DNA from: Providencia sneebia DSM 19967 | Lineage (GTDB): Bacteria; Pseudomonadota; Gammaproteobacteria; Enterobacterales; Enterobacteriaceae | Assembly (NCBI RefSeq): GCF_000314895.2 | Contig: NZ_CM001773.1 | Location: 1,405,442 to 1,469,441, forward strand | DNA length: 64,000 nucleotides | Direction of reading: 5' to 3' | In this document: one piece after another, positions 10,442 to 23,826 of the stretch | Numbering within the stretch: the first letter of the stretch is position 1 | Layout: every line of letters starts with the position of its first letter | Made by a program: the position numbers and the translations under genes | Notes under the pieces: model-generated | The model's database searches: none | What the model was told of the DNA's origin: nothing | The model's input: the letters and a program-made list of their open reading frames with translations, nothing else

Positions 10442-11623
10442 TTATTTGTTTCCTGAGTTATTATTAATTATCTCAGTAACTATTTTATCCGCAGGAGACA
10501 TATCAATAGCGAGTGCAGATGTGTGATAAGCTGGCGCACTACGCATATCTTTTGATAATACTTTGCCATCTTTATTCAGTGTATCAACAGTCACTTCTGT
10601 TGATAACCCAATGCGTAACGGGTATTTTTCAAGTTGAGTTGGCTCTAAAGCAATTCGCACAGGCAAACGTTGGACAACTTTAATCCAGTTACCTGTGGCA
10701 TTTTGAGAAGGAAGCAAAGAGAATGCACTGCCTGTTCCCATATCTAAGCCAACGACTGTGCCATTAAAAACAATGTCTTTGCCATAAAAGTCTAAGGTCA
10801 CTTTTGCGGGCTGACCAATGCGCATATCCGCAAGTTGAGTTTCTTTAAAATTGGCATCAATCCACATTCCTTGAGAAGGAACAATTGCCATCAATGGGGT
10901 TGCGGTGGTGATTTGAGAACCTACCTGAACACTTCGGCGGGAAACATAACCATCAACAGGACTGACGATTTTGGTTCTTTGTAGTGCAAGCCAAGCATTT
11001 CTCACCTCTGTTGCTGCTTGTTCGACCGCAGGTTGTTTTGCTAATGGGGTATCGAGAACAATGGCATTATTTGCATTGAGTTGTTCAACTGCAACTTCAA
11101 GTGCTGCTCTTGCACTAACAACGGCTTCTCGCGCATGTTGTAATTCTTCTTTTCCAATAAGATTACTACTACCGAGTACTTCGCGACGTTTTAAGTCATT
11201 TTGCAAGCGAACTAATTCTGATTTTTTCATATCAATGTTAGCTTGATATTGACGACTATTAATAATTTGCTGGTGGGATTGACGCACGCTATTGGCCAAT
11301 GTTGTTTTTGCTTTATCCAGAGATAGCTCAGCATCTCTTGGGTCCAATTCGACCAGAATCTCGCCACTTTTTACGAAATCGGTATTATCGACATTCACGG
11401 TCATCACACTACCTGAGATTTGGGATTGGATTTGTACTTGATTCCCCGCAACATAAGCATTATCAGTTGATTCATAATGTCTTAGAACTAAAAACCAATA
11501 TATGCTCCAACCAACACCAATAGCAATAAAGAACAACATAAGTAATATTAACGCATTTTTACGTTGTCTTTTTTTGTTACGAGGTGGTTTAGTTGTATGC
11601 TGCAATTCCTCTTGGGTACTCAT
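10442..11623 (-). CDS. emrA: EmrA-type membrane fusion (adaptor) protein
   Basis: HlyD-family periplasmic adaptor of 393 residues. After a basic cytoplasmic N-terminus (PPRNKKRQRKN) comes one membrane helix (about 25-45). Then follow a biotinyl-lipoyl-like half (HYESTDNAYVAGNQVQIQSQ), an alpha-helical coiled-coil hairpin (about 95-200) and a beta-barrel part (WIDANFKETQLADMRIGQ). It connects EmrB to TolC. It lies 217 bases after emrR and directly before emrB, giving the classic emrRAB order. Confidence 0.95.
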   Translation of the reverse strand: MSTQEELQHTTKPPRNKKRQRKNALILLMLFFIAIGVGWSIYWFLVLRHYESTDNAYVAGNQVQIQSQISGSVMTVNVDNTDFVKSGEILVELDPRDAELSLDKAKTTLANSVRQSHQQIINSRQYQANIDMKKSELVRLQNDLKRREVLGSSNLIGKEELQHAREAVVSARAALEVAVEQLNANNAIVLDTPLAKQPAVEQAATEVRNAWLALQRTKIVSPVDGYVSRRSVQVGSQITTATPLMAIVPSQGMWIDANFKETQLADMRIGQPAKVTLDFYGKDIVFNGTVVGLDMGTGSAFSLLPSQNATGNWIKVVQRLPVRIALEPTQLEKYPLRIGLSTEVTVDTLNKDGKVLSKDMRSAPAYHTSALAIDMSPADKIVTEIINNNSGNK

Positions 11624-11840
11624 GTAAGTGTTTCTCCGCTAAATTCGCATTTAGATCACAAAAATTTCCAGTAGTTAACTATAACTACTGGAAACTAAAA
11701 CAATAATTGATAAATCGCTTGATGGGATATTGTAAGCTTTAGACAGAAAGAATAACGAAATTTTACTGACTGAAAAGGTTTTTTTCGTTCATCATCTTAT
11801 AAATGGCTCAAATACATTAACCCTAAAATAATAAGGGCAA

Positions 11841-12365
11841 TTATTTACTGTAATCTTTAACTGAATCTAACTTTAGTAATAATTTGCGCATTAATTTATT
11901 CAACTGCTGTTTTTCTTCATTATCTAGAACAGACCAAATATCTTTTAGCGCGGCATGCTGAGGGGGAAGTAATCCGGCTAAAAATTCAGCACCTTTCTCA
12001 GTTAGATGAAGGTGAAGACAACGGCGGTCGTTATTACTCTCTTTTCTTTCAATCCAACCATTTTTTTCTAATTCATCAGCTATACGAGTTGCATTTGTAC
12101 GTGATGAACCGAGCGCTGTACTGAGCTCTGAAGGTTGAATGCTACGGGAATCTTCAGTATCAAGTATCAGCAAAGCCATAAAAAGGGTTTCATTGATCCC
12201 TTGTGCTTTTAGCATGTTATTGCGAGATTCAAGTAACTTGCTATGAACGTGCATGCTCAGGCGAGTTAAGAGAATTTCTTGATATGGGATTGGATTACTG
12301 TGCGAATCTTGCTGTGCGACCCGAGTATTTAATAATTCTTCTGTTGGGGTAAATGAACTTTCCAT
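11841..12365 (-). CDS. emrR: MarR-family repressor EmrR/MprA
   Basis: Winged-helix regulator of the emr operon that releases DNA when drugs or uncouplers bind. The core is almost identical to E. coli Mpr[47 protein letters not shown] (recognition helix) and [15 protein letters not shown] (wing). The frame is open to an ATG at 12428, but the ATG at 12365 (174 residues) gives the conserved ESSFTP start and has GGAAAG a few bases upstream. An ATG at 12377 is a third option. First gene of emrRAB. Confidence 0.94.
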   Translation of the reverse strand: MESSFTPTEELLNTRVAQQDSHSNPIPYQEILLTRLSMHVHSKLLESRNNMLKAQGINETLFMALLILDTEDSRSIQPSELSTALGSSRTNATRIADELEKNGWIERKESNNDRRCLHLHLTEKGAEFLAGLLPPQHAALKDIWSVLDNEEKQQLNKLMRKLLLKLDSVKDYSK

Positions 12366-13148
12366 TAAACTTTCCATTATTTTGGATACCTTATTAGTTT
12401 CAGTTGGTAAGATTGCAGCTGTCATCAACTATCTAAATGGTATATCAAAAGCTAAAATTAGCAATTGTAGTTAATCGATGTCATAAAATTTAAAGTCATC
12501 ACTCATAAATTTTATGAATGCAATTTATTCGGTTTAGTATAGCGCAACTAAACTTTCTTGCCTTTTGAGTTATTTTAAATCAATAAAATCATCTTATTAG
12601 CTTACTCTTTTATAGTAATTAATACCGGGAGAAACTATAAATAACAATGCTAAAGTGGTGTTTAACTACTTTTCACATGGCTATATTGTAATATTAGTAA
12701 AGTATTCCGCTATTAGCTAAATAAAAGCACATTTAAATAAAATAAATGTTAATCATAAGTTAATATAATGATTGACGGTGTAAATTATATTATACAATAC
12801 ATTGTTAAAATACTTTTATTTAACTGTGTTATCAGATGACATTTTTTATTGCAACTATTTTAGTATGAAATTACATACGAACTATGAGTAATATTTATCC
12901 GTATTTTCCAGTAAAAAGTGGCGATGAATATGGCATTTTCAATACGAATTCATTAGTTTATTTTATGAAATTATGATGATTGATCAATATTGTCAATTAA
13001 TATGTGTCGGTGATAAATCGATATCATTGATATTGTGTTGATAACACAAAGTAGGGAAATAGCATAATTATGGTATTTTACCAAAAGATTAAAACCAGCT
13101 ATGCTGGCTTTAATCGTTTAAGACAGTGAGAAAAAGTATTTCTATCTT
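12366..13148. other. long AT-rich intergenic region between emrR and ygaY
   Basis: More than 700 bases with no credible ORF, very AT-rich. It must contain the emrRAB promoter and EmrR operator on its left side. Near its right end lies the ygaY terminator. Nothing else could be recognised. In E. coli ygaZH lie here; they are absent. Confidence 0.5.
13085..13112 (-). terminator. terminator of the YgaY-like MFS gene
   Basis: On the minus strand a stem GCCAGC / GCTGGT with a 3-base loop is followed by TTTAATCTTTT, about 40 bases after the stop codon of the MFS gene. Confidence 0.65.
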
Positions 13149-14363
13149 TTATTCATCAGTAGGTGTGATATTAGGATCAAAACGGAAACCAATAATCCAG
13201 ACAATGATACTTATTACACATAAAATCCCCCCTGAAATGGCAATACCTTCCCAACCTGCTTTCTCATAGGCATATCCTGATAATAAAGAACCGAGTGCAC
13301 CACCAATAAAATAACTGGTCATATAGCCTGCGGTTAGGCGGTTTCGTGCTTCAGGAAGAATACGATAAAGGGTGCTTTGGTTTGTTACATGTACAGCTTG
13401 AACAGCAAGGTCGAGGATCAGAACACCAATAATGAAAGCGATTAAAGAATATTTTGCTAAACCAATTGGGATCCAAGATAGTAGCAGTAACACCAAACCA
13501 ATAGTGGTGACATATTTACCTTTGCCTTTATCAACTAAATGGCCTGCTTGAGTTGCCATAAGGGCACCTGCTGCGCCGACAAGCCCAAAAAGCCCAATTG
13601 TTCCTTCCGAATAATTAAATGGCGGGCTAGCCAGTAAGAAGGCCATTGCTGTCCAAAGTAGTGCGAAATTTGCAAAAGATAAGGCACCTAATAGGGCTCG
13701 AACGGCTAAAACTGGAGTACTACAAAATAGCTGACCAATAGAGAACAGTAATTGAAAATAGTTAAGATGTGTTTTTTGGTGATAACGAGGCAGTTTATAT
13801 GCCATCACAATAATTAATAGGACGAGCAGCGCAAAAGCGACCCAATAAATGGCTCTCCAACCTCCAACCATTGCAACTGCACCTGAAATTGTTCTTGCAA
13901 GTAAAATCCCAAGAAGCAGGCCGCTCATGATAATACCAACAGATTTTCCTCTTTGACTTGGTTTGGCGAGGGTGGCTGCCATTGGAATGAGCACTTGAGC
14001 AACAACAGAAAATAACCCAGTTAGCGCCGTACCTAAGAGAATTTGCCAAATATTATCTGACAAGGAAGTGATTAGTAGCCCTAAAGCGGATAAAGATGTC
14101 ATCACTAAAACAAGGCTTTTACGTTCGAAAATGTCGCCAAGAGGCACTAAAAACAGTAAACCTGCTGCATAACCTAATTGGGCCGCTGTGACGATAAAGC
14201 CTGCCATATTGGTAGTTAAATTAAATTGTGTCGCAATTGTCTCGAGGAGAGGCTGTGCATAATAGTTACTTGCGACAACAAGTCCTGTGGCAATCGCCAT
14301 TAGGACAACAAGTCCGGTAGTTAACTCTGCTTGTGGAGTTTTATTCATTGATTGTACACCCAT
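13149..14363 (-). CDS. ygaY: MFS transporter, YgaY type (DHA1)
   Basis: This 404-residue, 12-helix major facilitator shows ASNYYAQPLLETIA in the first loop, GDIFERKSLV (motif A) between helices 2 and 3, and a second-half equivalent (GHLVDKGKGK). The position between proX and emrR matches ygaY of E. coli, a pseudogene in strain K-12 but intact here. Substrate unknown; family members export sugars, drugs or amino acids. ATG codons at 14363 and 14348 are both possible starts and neither has a strong ribosome binding site. Confidence 0.8.
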   Translation of the reverse strand: MGVQSMNKTPQAELTTGLVVLMAIATGLVVASNYYAQPLLETIATQFNLTTNMAGFIVTAAQLGYAAGLLFLVPLGDIFERKSLVLVMTSLSALGLLITSLSDNIWQILLGTALTGLFSVVAQVLIPMAATLAKPSQRGKSVGIIMSGLLLGILLARTISGAVAMVGGWRAIYWVAFALLVLLIIVMAYKLPRYHQKTHLNYFQLLFSIGQLFCSTPVLAVRALLGALSFANFALLWTAMAFLLASPPFNYSEGTIGLFGLVGAAGALMATQAGHLVDKGKGKYVTTIGLVLLLLSWIPIGLAKYSLIAFIIGVLILDLAVQAVHVTNQSTLYRILPEARNRLTAGYMTSYFIGGALGSLLSGYAYEKAGWEGIAISGGILCVISIIVWIIGFRFDPNITPTDE

Positions 14364-14967
14364 AATTTATGACAATATGACTGTAGATTTATCATATTTT
14401 AAGTCACTCTATTCGTTAATATTTCTATTGGTGTTAGTGAACAATTACTAACTGCCTAATCATTTTTTATTTAGCTATAACTCAAATTGATTGGAGTATA
14501 GATAAAATAGGATATTCCTTGATGGATTTTTCATTCAATGAAATAACGGCATATTATATAGAATATATATTGTCACATAGAGTAAGCAAAAAATGCCAAT
14601 TTAATTAAGGTGACAAGATTTGCATATGATTAGCGGGAACTGCATGATTTTGATGAAAAGTATACCATAATAATGCGGTAGAATAGGCAGGAATAGACTT
14701 AGTAACAGTATGATTGTTATTTGCTATTACAGTTATTGTTATAATCATTCATATTTTAATTATAGATATTAAAATGATTATTTTATCGACGTATATGACT
14801 TTTGATTAATTTTTGATTTTAAAAAAAATCAGTTAAATATCATTCAATAAATTACGTTAAATAATATTGTATTTTTAATTATTAAGTATATTTACCTTTT
14901 TAGATTAGGGCCACATAAGTATGTGACCCTATATTTAGCTTTTTATCTCTACAAATCAGAGATGATA
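14364..14967. other. AT-rich intergenic region between ygaY and proX
   Basis: About 600 bases without an ORF. The right end holds hairpins likely to mark the 3' end of the proVWX transcript; the left part presumably has the ygaY promoter. Nothing further was recognised. Confidence 0.5.
14906..14931 (-). terminator. hairpin after proX (possible terminator)
   Basis: An inverted repeat (TAGGG-CACATA / TATGTG-CCCTA, one internal mismatch, 2-base loop) lies 37-62 bases after the proX stop. A smaller stem ATCTCT / AGAGAT comes before it. There is no T-run directly after it on the minus strand, so it may block exonucleases rather than end transcription. Confidence 0.45.
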
Positions 14968-15966
14968 TTATTTATTTGCCGCTTGACGAGCTTGCTCAAT
15001 CCATCCATCAAAGGTTGATTGGTGAGCTTTAATCCAAGCATCAGTATGACGTTGAATATCAGCTTGTGATGATTGGCCATTATGCATTCTTAAATTCTGT
15101 GCATTAATGTCGGCAACAGGAAGTTTCATCACTTCAAATAGTTTTGCAGCCGCAGGATTCTCTTGTGCCCATTTTTTATTGGCAACAATATGCATAGTGC
15201 TTGGTGGGAAACCATAATTTTTACCATTAGGTAATTTGGTCTCTGTTTTTTCGCCATTTGGCATTGAAGAGAAAGGCACATCTAACCAAGTCACATCACG
15301 GCCAGGTTTGAGAACATCACCAATCCAATAAGGTGTCCATGTATAATAAAGAATGGGTTTACCTTCTTTATAACGGGTAATCGTATCTGCCATCATTGCA
15401 GAGTAGTTACCCTGATTATGCTCAACAGTTTTTTCTAGACCATAGGCTTTTAAATGGTTATTTATTGCAGCTTCACATCCCCAGCCAGGATTACAACCCG
15501 TTAAGTCTGCTTTACCATTACCATTGGAATCAAACAGTTTAGCAATTTTAGGATCTTTTAATTGCTCGATATTGGTGATGTTATATTTTTGCGCAGTTTT
15601 TTTATCAATAAGATAACCTTGCGCTGCATTTACGACATAGTCGCCTTGACGATAAAACGCTTTGTCACCACCTGCGGATTCATATTGAGCATTGTGTAAT
15701 GGCACCCAACTAACCGCTAAGTAAGTTGCATCACCATTGGCGATGGATGCATAAGCGACGTTATAGTCAACTTCTTTTATCGGCTCAACTTCATAGCCAA
15801 GTTTTTCAAGTGCTTTAGCAACAATTAAAGTTTGGAATGTTTCTTCACTGATTGTACTTTGTACAGGGCTAACTTTAATGCCTTTGCCGGGCAGATTTTC
15901 TGCATTGGCTAAAGGGACGGCAAAAAGTGTCGTTAGAGCAGTTGCCAATATAATTGATTTTTTCAT
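14968..15966 (-). CDS. proX: glycine betaine/proline betaine-binding periplasmic protein
   Basis: Substrate-binding protein of the ProU ABC importer, 332 residues. A signal peptide ([22 protein letters not shown], cut before ENLPGKG) is followed by the mature part with [30 protein letters not shown] and [17 protein letters not shown]. The Trp-rich motifs form the aromatic cage for betaine's trimethylammonium group. The frame opens further upstream to 16077, inside proW, but ATG 15966 has AGAGG nine bases before it and gives a normal signal peptide. It lies 25 bases after proW. Confidence 0.96.
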   Translation of the reverse strand: MKKSIILATALTTLFAVPLANAENLPGKGIKVSPVQSTISEETFQTLIVAKALEKLGYEVEPIKEVDYNVAYASIANGDATYLAVSWVPLHNAQYESAGGDKAFYRQGDYVVNAAQGYLIDKKTAQKYNITNIEQLKDPKIAKLFDSNGNGKADLTGCNPGWGCEAAINNHLKAYGLEKTVEHNQGNYSAMMADTITRYKEGKPILYYTWTPYWIGDVLKPGRDVTWLDVPFSSMPNGEKTETKLPNGKNYGFPPSTMHIVANKKWAQENPAAAKLFEVMKLPVADINAQNLRMHNGQSSQADIQRHTDAWIKAHQSTFDGWIEQARQAANK

Positions 15967-15991
15967 TATAGGGACCTCTGTTGTGTTTGAG

Positions 15992-17167
15992 TTAGTCTGT
16001 TTTTTTGCTAAATGGGCGAGTGAGCAGACCAATAGGGCCGTGTTGATACCAGCGACCAGACATTTTGCCGCGAGCATTTTTCCCCAATGATTGCGTTAAG
16101 CGATCAAGCACAATCGCAAGGACAACAATACCAACCCCACCGACGGAGGCGAGGCCCATATCGAGGCGACCAATACCACGTAAGACCATTTGCCCTAAAC
16201 CACCAACTGCTATCATTGAAGCAATCACAACCATAGAAAGTGCTAACATCAATGTTTGGTTTACACCTGCCATGATGGTTGGCATTGCTAAAGGTAACTG
16301 AACTTTAAATAACATTTGACGAGGACTGGCACCGAAAGATTCAGCAGCTTCAATTAAATCTGCGGGCACTTGCTTAATACCTAAAATAGTGAGTCGGATA
16401 ATGGGGGGCAAAGCAAAGATAATCGTCACGACAACGCCGGGCACATTACCAATCCCAAACAGCATCACGATAGGAACAAGATAGACGAAAGCGGGGGTTG
16501 TTTGCATTGCATCAAGTAACGGCCTGACTATTTTTGCAGCCCTATCACTGCGAGCAAGCCAAATTCCCAAAGGTAGCCCAATAATGATACAGAACATTAA
16601 AGAGGTCAGTACCAATGAAAGTGTGACCATTGCTTCAGACCAAGCTCCAATTGCACCGATCACTATCATGGAAATGAATGTCGCTACTCCCATTGCTTTT
16701 CCGGCTAATTGCCATGCAATTAATGCAAACAAAATAATGGCAACCGGTGAGGGTAATGAGGTTAGAAACTGTTCAAATCCACTGAGAATAAAGTCAATGG
16801 GTACACGTATTCCCTGAAATACAGGACGGAAATGGAGCACTATCCAGTCGATAGCATGAGTAACCCAAGAATCTAAAGGGATTAATGTATGCTGAAAAGG
16901 ATCCATGATATTAAAGTGCTCAGTTACAGGCGCATCTGTTGGCACTGCATCTAGCCAATCACTCCCACCTGAGTCTTGTACACTTCCAGCATCTGTGGTG
17001 CTTCCCCATGGGTCACTTTCAGTTGTTTGATTATTTTCAGATGTTGCAGCCCACGGATCATCTGACTGCGTGACCTCGGGACTATTTTGTGTTGAGGCAT
17101 CCGTCATCTCTGTGCTGGCCCAAGGATCTTGGTCATTAATTGGATGTTCTTGAGTTTTATGACTCAT
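15992..17167 (-). CDS. proW: glycine betaine/proline betaine ABC permease
   Basis: ProU permease of 391 residues. The long hydrophilic N-terminus (about 1-95) carries three repeats of the type DPW(A/G)(S/A)T, then DWLDAVP. The region [20 protein letters not shown] leads to the membrane part with the permease signature [20 protein letters not shown]. It forms the membrane channel with ProV and ProX for uptake of betaine under osmotic stress. Its ATG overlaps the end of proV by 11 bases, so the two are translationally coupled. Confidence 0.95.
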   Translation of the reverse strand: MSHKTQEHPINDQDPWASTEMTDASTQNSPEVTQSDDPWAATSENNQTTESDPWGSTTDAGSVQDSGGSDWLDAVPTDAPVTEHFNIMDPFQHTLIPLDSWVTHAIDWIVLHFRPVFQGIRVPIDFILSGFEQFLTSLPSPVAIILFALIAWQLAGKAMGVATFISMIVIGAIGAWSEAMVTLSLVLTSLMFCIIIGLPLGIWLARSDRAAKIVRPLLDAMQTTPAFVYLVPIVMLFGIGNVPGVVVTIIFALPPIIRLTILGIKQVPADLIEAAESFGASPRQMLFKVQLPLAMPTIMAGVNQTLMLALSMVVIASMIAVGGLGQMVLRGIGRLDMGLASVGGVGIVVLAIVLDRLTQSLGKNARGKMSGRWYQHGPIGLLTRPFSKKTD

Positions 17168-18359
17168 TCGGTGTCTCCTTATCTAAAGCTTGTAACAGCA
17201 TTCCTTTTGATATCACGCCAAGGTAGTGATTTTTTTCATTAACCACAGGCATTGCACAAGGCGCTTGCGCAATAATGGAAATTACTTCATTAAGTGGAGT
17301 TTCCCCTTGGATTGGTGTTAAGTCGGGAATAATGGCTGCTTCAATCCCTTTTTTCTCATGAAGTGCTTTTTCAAGCGAATCGACGGAAACGACACCGGCA
17401 AAAGTATGTCCACGTGAAATTAAATAGCCATAATTTCGGTCATCATCGTTAAGCACTTTTAAAGCAGAACGTGGACCAAAACCTGCTGCGACGTGAAGTA
17501 ATGCATCCGCGCGTCGACGTGCAATGTCTTTTGCACTGAAGACTTGGCTAATATCGACGCCACGGAAGAATGTTTTAACATAATCATTTGCTGGATTATT
17601 TAAAATTTCATCTGGCGTACCAACTTGGACAACAACCCCACCTTGCATGATGGCAATGCGATCACCAATGCGCATTGCTTCATCAAGGTCATGTGAAATA
17701 AAAATGATGGTGCGCTGTTTATCACCTTGCAGTGATAAGAGTTCATCCTGCATTTCTGTTCGAATTAAGGGATCAAGTGCAGAGAAAGCTTCATCCATCA
17801 GCAGGATATCAGGATCGTTGGCGAGTGCACGCGCAAGACCAATACGCTGTCTCATTCCGCCTGATAATTCATCAGGATATGAATTTGCCCATTTCTCAAG
17901 GTTGACTTGGCGTAAGGCATCCATCGCTTTTTTGTGGCGCTCTTCTTTGCTCATTCCTGATAACTCCATACCAAAAGCGGTATTGTCGATAACATTCATG
18001 TGCGGCATTAATGCAAAAGATTGGAATACCATACTGATTTTGGTACGTCTGACTTGACGCAATGCTTTTTCTGAAATGTTGGAGATATCTTCTCCATCAA
18101 TGAGAACTTGGCCACTTGTTGGTTCAATTAATCGATTGAGAAGGCGTACTAATGTTGATTTACCTGAACCAGAAAGTCCCATCACAACAAAAATTTCGCC
18201 TTCTTCAATGGCTAAATTGGCGTTTTTTACTCCAACTGTTGAGCCTGTTTTTTCAAAGATTTCGTCTTTGCCCATTCCTGATTCTAAAAGCTTTAAAGCG
18301 TGTTCAGGATGTTCCCCAAATATTTTATAAAGATTTTTAACTTCTAATTTTATTGCCAT
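17157..18359 (-). CDS. proV: glycine betaine/proline betaine ABC ATP-binding protein
   Basis: ATPase of ProU, 400 residues. It shows Walker [10 protein letters not shown] near residue 60, the signature [15 protein letters not shown], Walker [15 protein letters not shown], and a C-terminal pair of CBS domains (about 285-395) that sense ionic strength in related transporters. An ATG 15 bases upstream (18374) is possible, but the start at 18359 gives the conserved [12 protein letters not shown]. First gene of proVWX; osmotic regulation is expected from the family and cannot be read directly from the promoter. Confidence 0.96.
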   Translation of the reverse strand: MAIKLEVKNLYKIFGEHPEHALKLLESGMGKDEIFEKTGSTVGVKNANLAIEEGEIFVVMGLSGSGKSTLVRLLNRLIEPTSGQVLIDGEDISNISEKALRQVRRTKISMVFQSFALMPHMNVIDNTAFGMELSGMSKEERHKKAMDALRQVNLEKWANSYPDELSGGMRQRIGLARALANDPDILLMDEAFSALDPLIRTEMQDELLSLQGDKQRTIIFISHDLDEAMRIGDRIAIMQGGVVVQVGTPDEILNNPANDYVKTFFRGVDISQVFSAKDIARRRADALLHVAAGFGPRSALKVLNDDDRNYGYLISRGHTFAGVVSVDSLEKALHEKKGIEAAIIPDLTPIQGETPLNEVISIIAQAPCAMPVVNEKNHYLGVISKGMLLQALDKETPNES

Positions 18360-19087
18360 ACGGTAATTACCCATTTTTCAATTAATAAATATGAGTGCAT
18401 CAGTATTCAAATTAAAGTGAATTCAGTTATCTGATGACTAAAAATTTGAATGCTAGTGTTTAACTATTTCTTTGAAAATGATTAGGGTAGATATTCCTAT
18501 TTTGTTTAATATGAATTAAATAATTATGATTTAAAATCCGCAACTCCATTTGAGGTTATTAATAAATTTTGCAAGCAATATAAGCTAACATAATAAAATG
18601 CGCTGACAACCCTTGGTTAAGGACAATTAATCAAAAAAAAGAGGTCAATGAATTAATATGAATTTTAAAACTATGTTTTTTATGCCTTTCAATTTTGGTA
18701 ATTAATCATAGGTTTGATAATAAGTAACTTTTTGTTACCAATACATTTATTTTTAATATTTAAATGCATTTTTTATCAAAATACTTCTTTAAAAAGTGAA
18801 TGTTATAGGCGGTTGAGGGAAGACCAAATAAATTTGTAAAGAATTTCAAGATAAAGCTAAATTAATAAAAATAATTAATGTTTTTTGCCCATTGATAATG
18901 ATGAATGTGAATAGTTAACATATTTTGCTCGTCAAAAATTGATTTTGTTACAGGAAAATAGTGAGTTTATGAATTTTTTAGGACGAAAAATAAGCGAAAA
19001 AAATCCCACAAAATAAATATGATATTATTCAGTGGGATGGGTTTTTAACGGCTATTTGAATGATTGATTAAATAAATTAACTTATTA
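18360..19087. other. proU promoter region and nrdF 3' flank
   Basis: Some 700 bases of AT-rich DNA with no ORF. The left part must hold the proU promoter; AT-rich DNA here fits H-NS silencing known for E. coli proU. The right end has the nrdF terminator. No precise promoter boxes are claimed. Confidence 0.5.
18995..19040 (-). terminator. terminator of nrdHIEF
   Basis: On the minus strand ATCCCAC and GTGGGAT form a stem with a 22-base AT-rich loop and are followed by seven T. It lies about 50 bases after the nrdF stop. Confidence 0.7.
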
Positions 19088-22205
<3,118 letters not shown>

Positions 22206-22215
22206 TGAAATAACT

Positions 22216-22629
22216 CTAATTATTTTTTTCTCGCCAAAAGATTTCAAGCCCGTCACGGACACGCTGAACATCTCTTTCTGTTCCTAATAATTCAAAGCGA
22301 TATAAATAAGGAACTTGGCATTTATTCGCAATGATATTGCCGGCAATGGCGTATGCTTCACCGAAATTGGTATTACCCGCAGCAATTACTCCGCGAATAA
22401 GTAACCGATTAGCTTCAATATTGAGAAAACGGATCACCTCTTTTGGTACAGCACCTTTGCTACCACCACCGCCGTAAGTAGGCAGAAGTAGAACAAAAGG
22501 TTTTGTCGCAATAATCCCGTTATCTGCGCTTCCGATGGGTAAACGCGTTGCGGGAAGAGCTACTTTTTCAACAAAACGATGACAATTCCCCGAATGGCTA
22601 GAAAAGTAGATCAGTGATTCCGTTTGCAT
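22216..22629 (-). CDS. nrdI: NrdI flavodoxin-like protein
   Basis: A 137-residue flavodoxin-like protein that supplies the oxidant for assembly of the dimanganese-tyrosyl radical in NrdF. FMN-binding loops [26 protein letters not shown] and [18 protein letters not shown] are clear. It sits between nrdH (9 bases upstream) and nrdE (10 bases downstream), the standard order. Confidence 0.95.
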   Translation of the reverse strand: MQTESLIYFSSHSGNCHRFVEKVALPATRLPIGSADNGIIATKPFVLLLPTYGGGGSKGAVPKEVIRFLNIEANRLLIRGVIAAGNTNFGEAYAIAGNIIANKCQVPYLYRFELLGTERDVQRVRDGLEIFWREKNN

Positions 22630-22638
22630 AAGCCTCTC

Positions 22639-22866
22639 CTATGCTGAAAGGCGATTGATGATGTCAGGACGAAATCCAGACCAATGTTCTTGGTCTGCGA
22701 CAACAACAGGGACTTGCTGATAACCTAATTGGCGAACAAAGAGAAGTGCTTCTTGATCTTGCGTTAAGTCAATAACTTGATAAGGAATAGATTTGCGGTC
22801 CAGTGCTTGATAGGTCGCATTACATTGAACACAGTCAGGTTTGCTATAAATAGTGATAACAGACAT
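22639..22866 (-). CDS. nrdH: glutaredoxin-like NrdH redoxin
   Basis: A 75-residue redoxin with active site CVQC at residues 12-15 and the C-terminal signature SGFRPDIINRLS. It reduces the NrdE C-terminal cysteines, taking electrons from thioredoxin reductase. First gene of nrdHIEF. Candidate NrdR and Fur sites lie 55-135 bases upstream of its ATG. Confidence 0.95.
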   Translation of the reverse strand: MSVITIYSKPDCVQCNATYQALDRKSIPYQVIDLTQDQEALLFVRQLGYQQVPVVVADQEHWSGFRPDIINRLSA

Positions 22867-22920
22867 ATAATATTCCTTTGGATTTTTGAAAGCATTGCTG
22901 TTGTAATCATTGAAAGATGA

Positions 22921-22936
22921 ATACTATATATAGATT
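22921..22936 (-). promoter_or_regulatory. NrdR box (gene-proximal)
   Basis: The ten-base core CTATATATAG fits the NrdR core CwATATwTwG pattern and is a perfect palindrome. It starts exactly 31 bp from the second box, about three helical turns, as is typical of paired NrdR sites. NrdR would repress nrdHIEF when dATP is high. Confidence 0.75.
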
Positions 22937-22951
22937 AAATTTTTTTCAACC

Positions 22952-22967
22952 ACACAATATATGGTGA
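22952..22967 (-). promoter_or_regulatory. NrdR box (gene-distal)
   Basis: ACACAATATATGGTGA matches the published NrdR consensus (acaCwAtATaTwGtgt) at 14 of 16 positions by my count. It is paired with the box at 22921-22936. Confidence 0.8.
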
Positions 22968-22981
22968 GATTTTCTGTAAAT

Positions 22982-23000
22982 GATAATTATTCTAATTATT
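22982..23000 (-). promoter_or_regulatory. Fur-like box upstream of nrdH
   Basis: GATAATTATTCTAATTATT agrees with the 19-bp Fur consensus at 14 positions. It lies just upstream of the NrdR pair. Fur repression of nrdHIEF is known in E. coli; here the site is predicted only, and AT-rich context raises the chance of a random match. Confidence 0.5.
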
Positions 23001-23152
23001 ATGAGGTTAACTATTTTAATGAAAAAATAGTTTTAAAAAGAGATGAACGAATCTGTGATCTAGTCTAAGAAAAAATATCATTGCCAAATAGAATTGATAC
23101 AGTTTATAACTGTATATACGAACAGATAATTGAATTTCCTTAAGGAGATATT

Positions 23153-23611
23153 ATGTACCATCAATATTTAACTGCGCCGAAAAAATTTCCCAAGCCGTGG
23201 GTACAGATTACGGCTGATGATGATGGGATCACTAGTATCTATTTTGTTGAGGAACAGGCACAGCCTGAAAATATCAATGAAATAACTCAGCAATGTGCAA
23301 AAGAGCTACAAGAGTATTTTGATAAGAAAAGAACAACATTTACTGTTGCTTTGAATCCGCAAGGCACTGAGTTCCTAAAAAAGGTATGGTCACATTTATC
23401 ATCGATCCCGTATGGTGAGCGCTGGAGTTATAAAGATCTTGCTTTGAAGCTTGGATCAGTAAACTATTGCCGTGCTGTTGGTATGGCAAATTCTCGCAAT
23501 CCAATTTCGTTGGTTATCCCTTGTCATCGCGTGTTAGGGCATGATGGTAAGTTAGTGGGTTATACTGGCGGATTAGATATTAAAGGTTGGTTATTAAATC
23601 ACGAGAAATAA
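23153..23611 (+). CDS. ogt: methylated-DNA--protein-cysteine methyltransferase
   Basis: A 152-residue suicide alkyltransferase that repairs O6-methylguanine by moving the methyl group to its own Cys. The active-site motif IPCHRV is near residue 124, preceded by RAVGMANSRNP and followed by GYTGGLDIKGWLL. Length and lack of an Ada regulatory domain point to Ogt. TAAGGAGA lies just before ATG 23153. It stands alone, divergent from nrdH. Confidence 0.92.
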   Translation: MYHQYLTAPKKFPKPWVQITADDDGITSIYFVEEQAQPENINEITQQCAKELQEYFDKKRTTFTVALNPQGTEFLKKVWSHLSSIPYGERWSYKDLALKLGSVNYCRAVGMANSRNPISLVIPCHRVLGHDGKLVGYTGGLDIKGWLLNHEK

Positions 23612-23826
23612 TATACCAATAAACTAATAAATATTGGCATTATCATTTAGCTTAGTATCTTTTTGGCTGAAACTTAGCTAATTTGTTAGTCGTTTTCCAA
23701 AATAATTAATATTTTTTTATGTTTTTATCGATTTTCGTGATCAAAGTACTAGACAAGTCACTAGTACATCTGATGTACTGAATGGGACACTGATGGTGTG
23801 TCTATTTTATATTAAAGGTAATATTG

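Noticed and set aside
10045-10467. 140-codon ORF antisense to emrB
   Set aside because: Lies within a conserved membrane protein gene; composition is that of reversed hydrophobic codons.
17647-18057. 136-codon ORF antisense to proV
   Set aside because: Shadow of a strongly conserved ABC ATPase; its codons mirror proV.
23612-23826. cold-box or RNA thermometer in the cspE leader
   Set aside because: The leader is long, but I could not find a convincing cold-box match or stable fold by eye.
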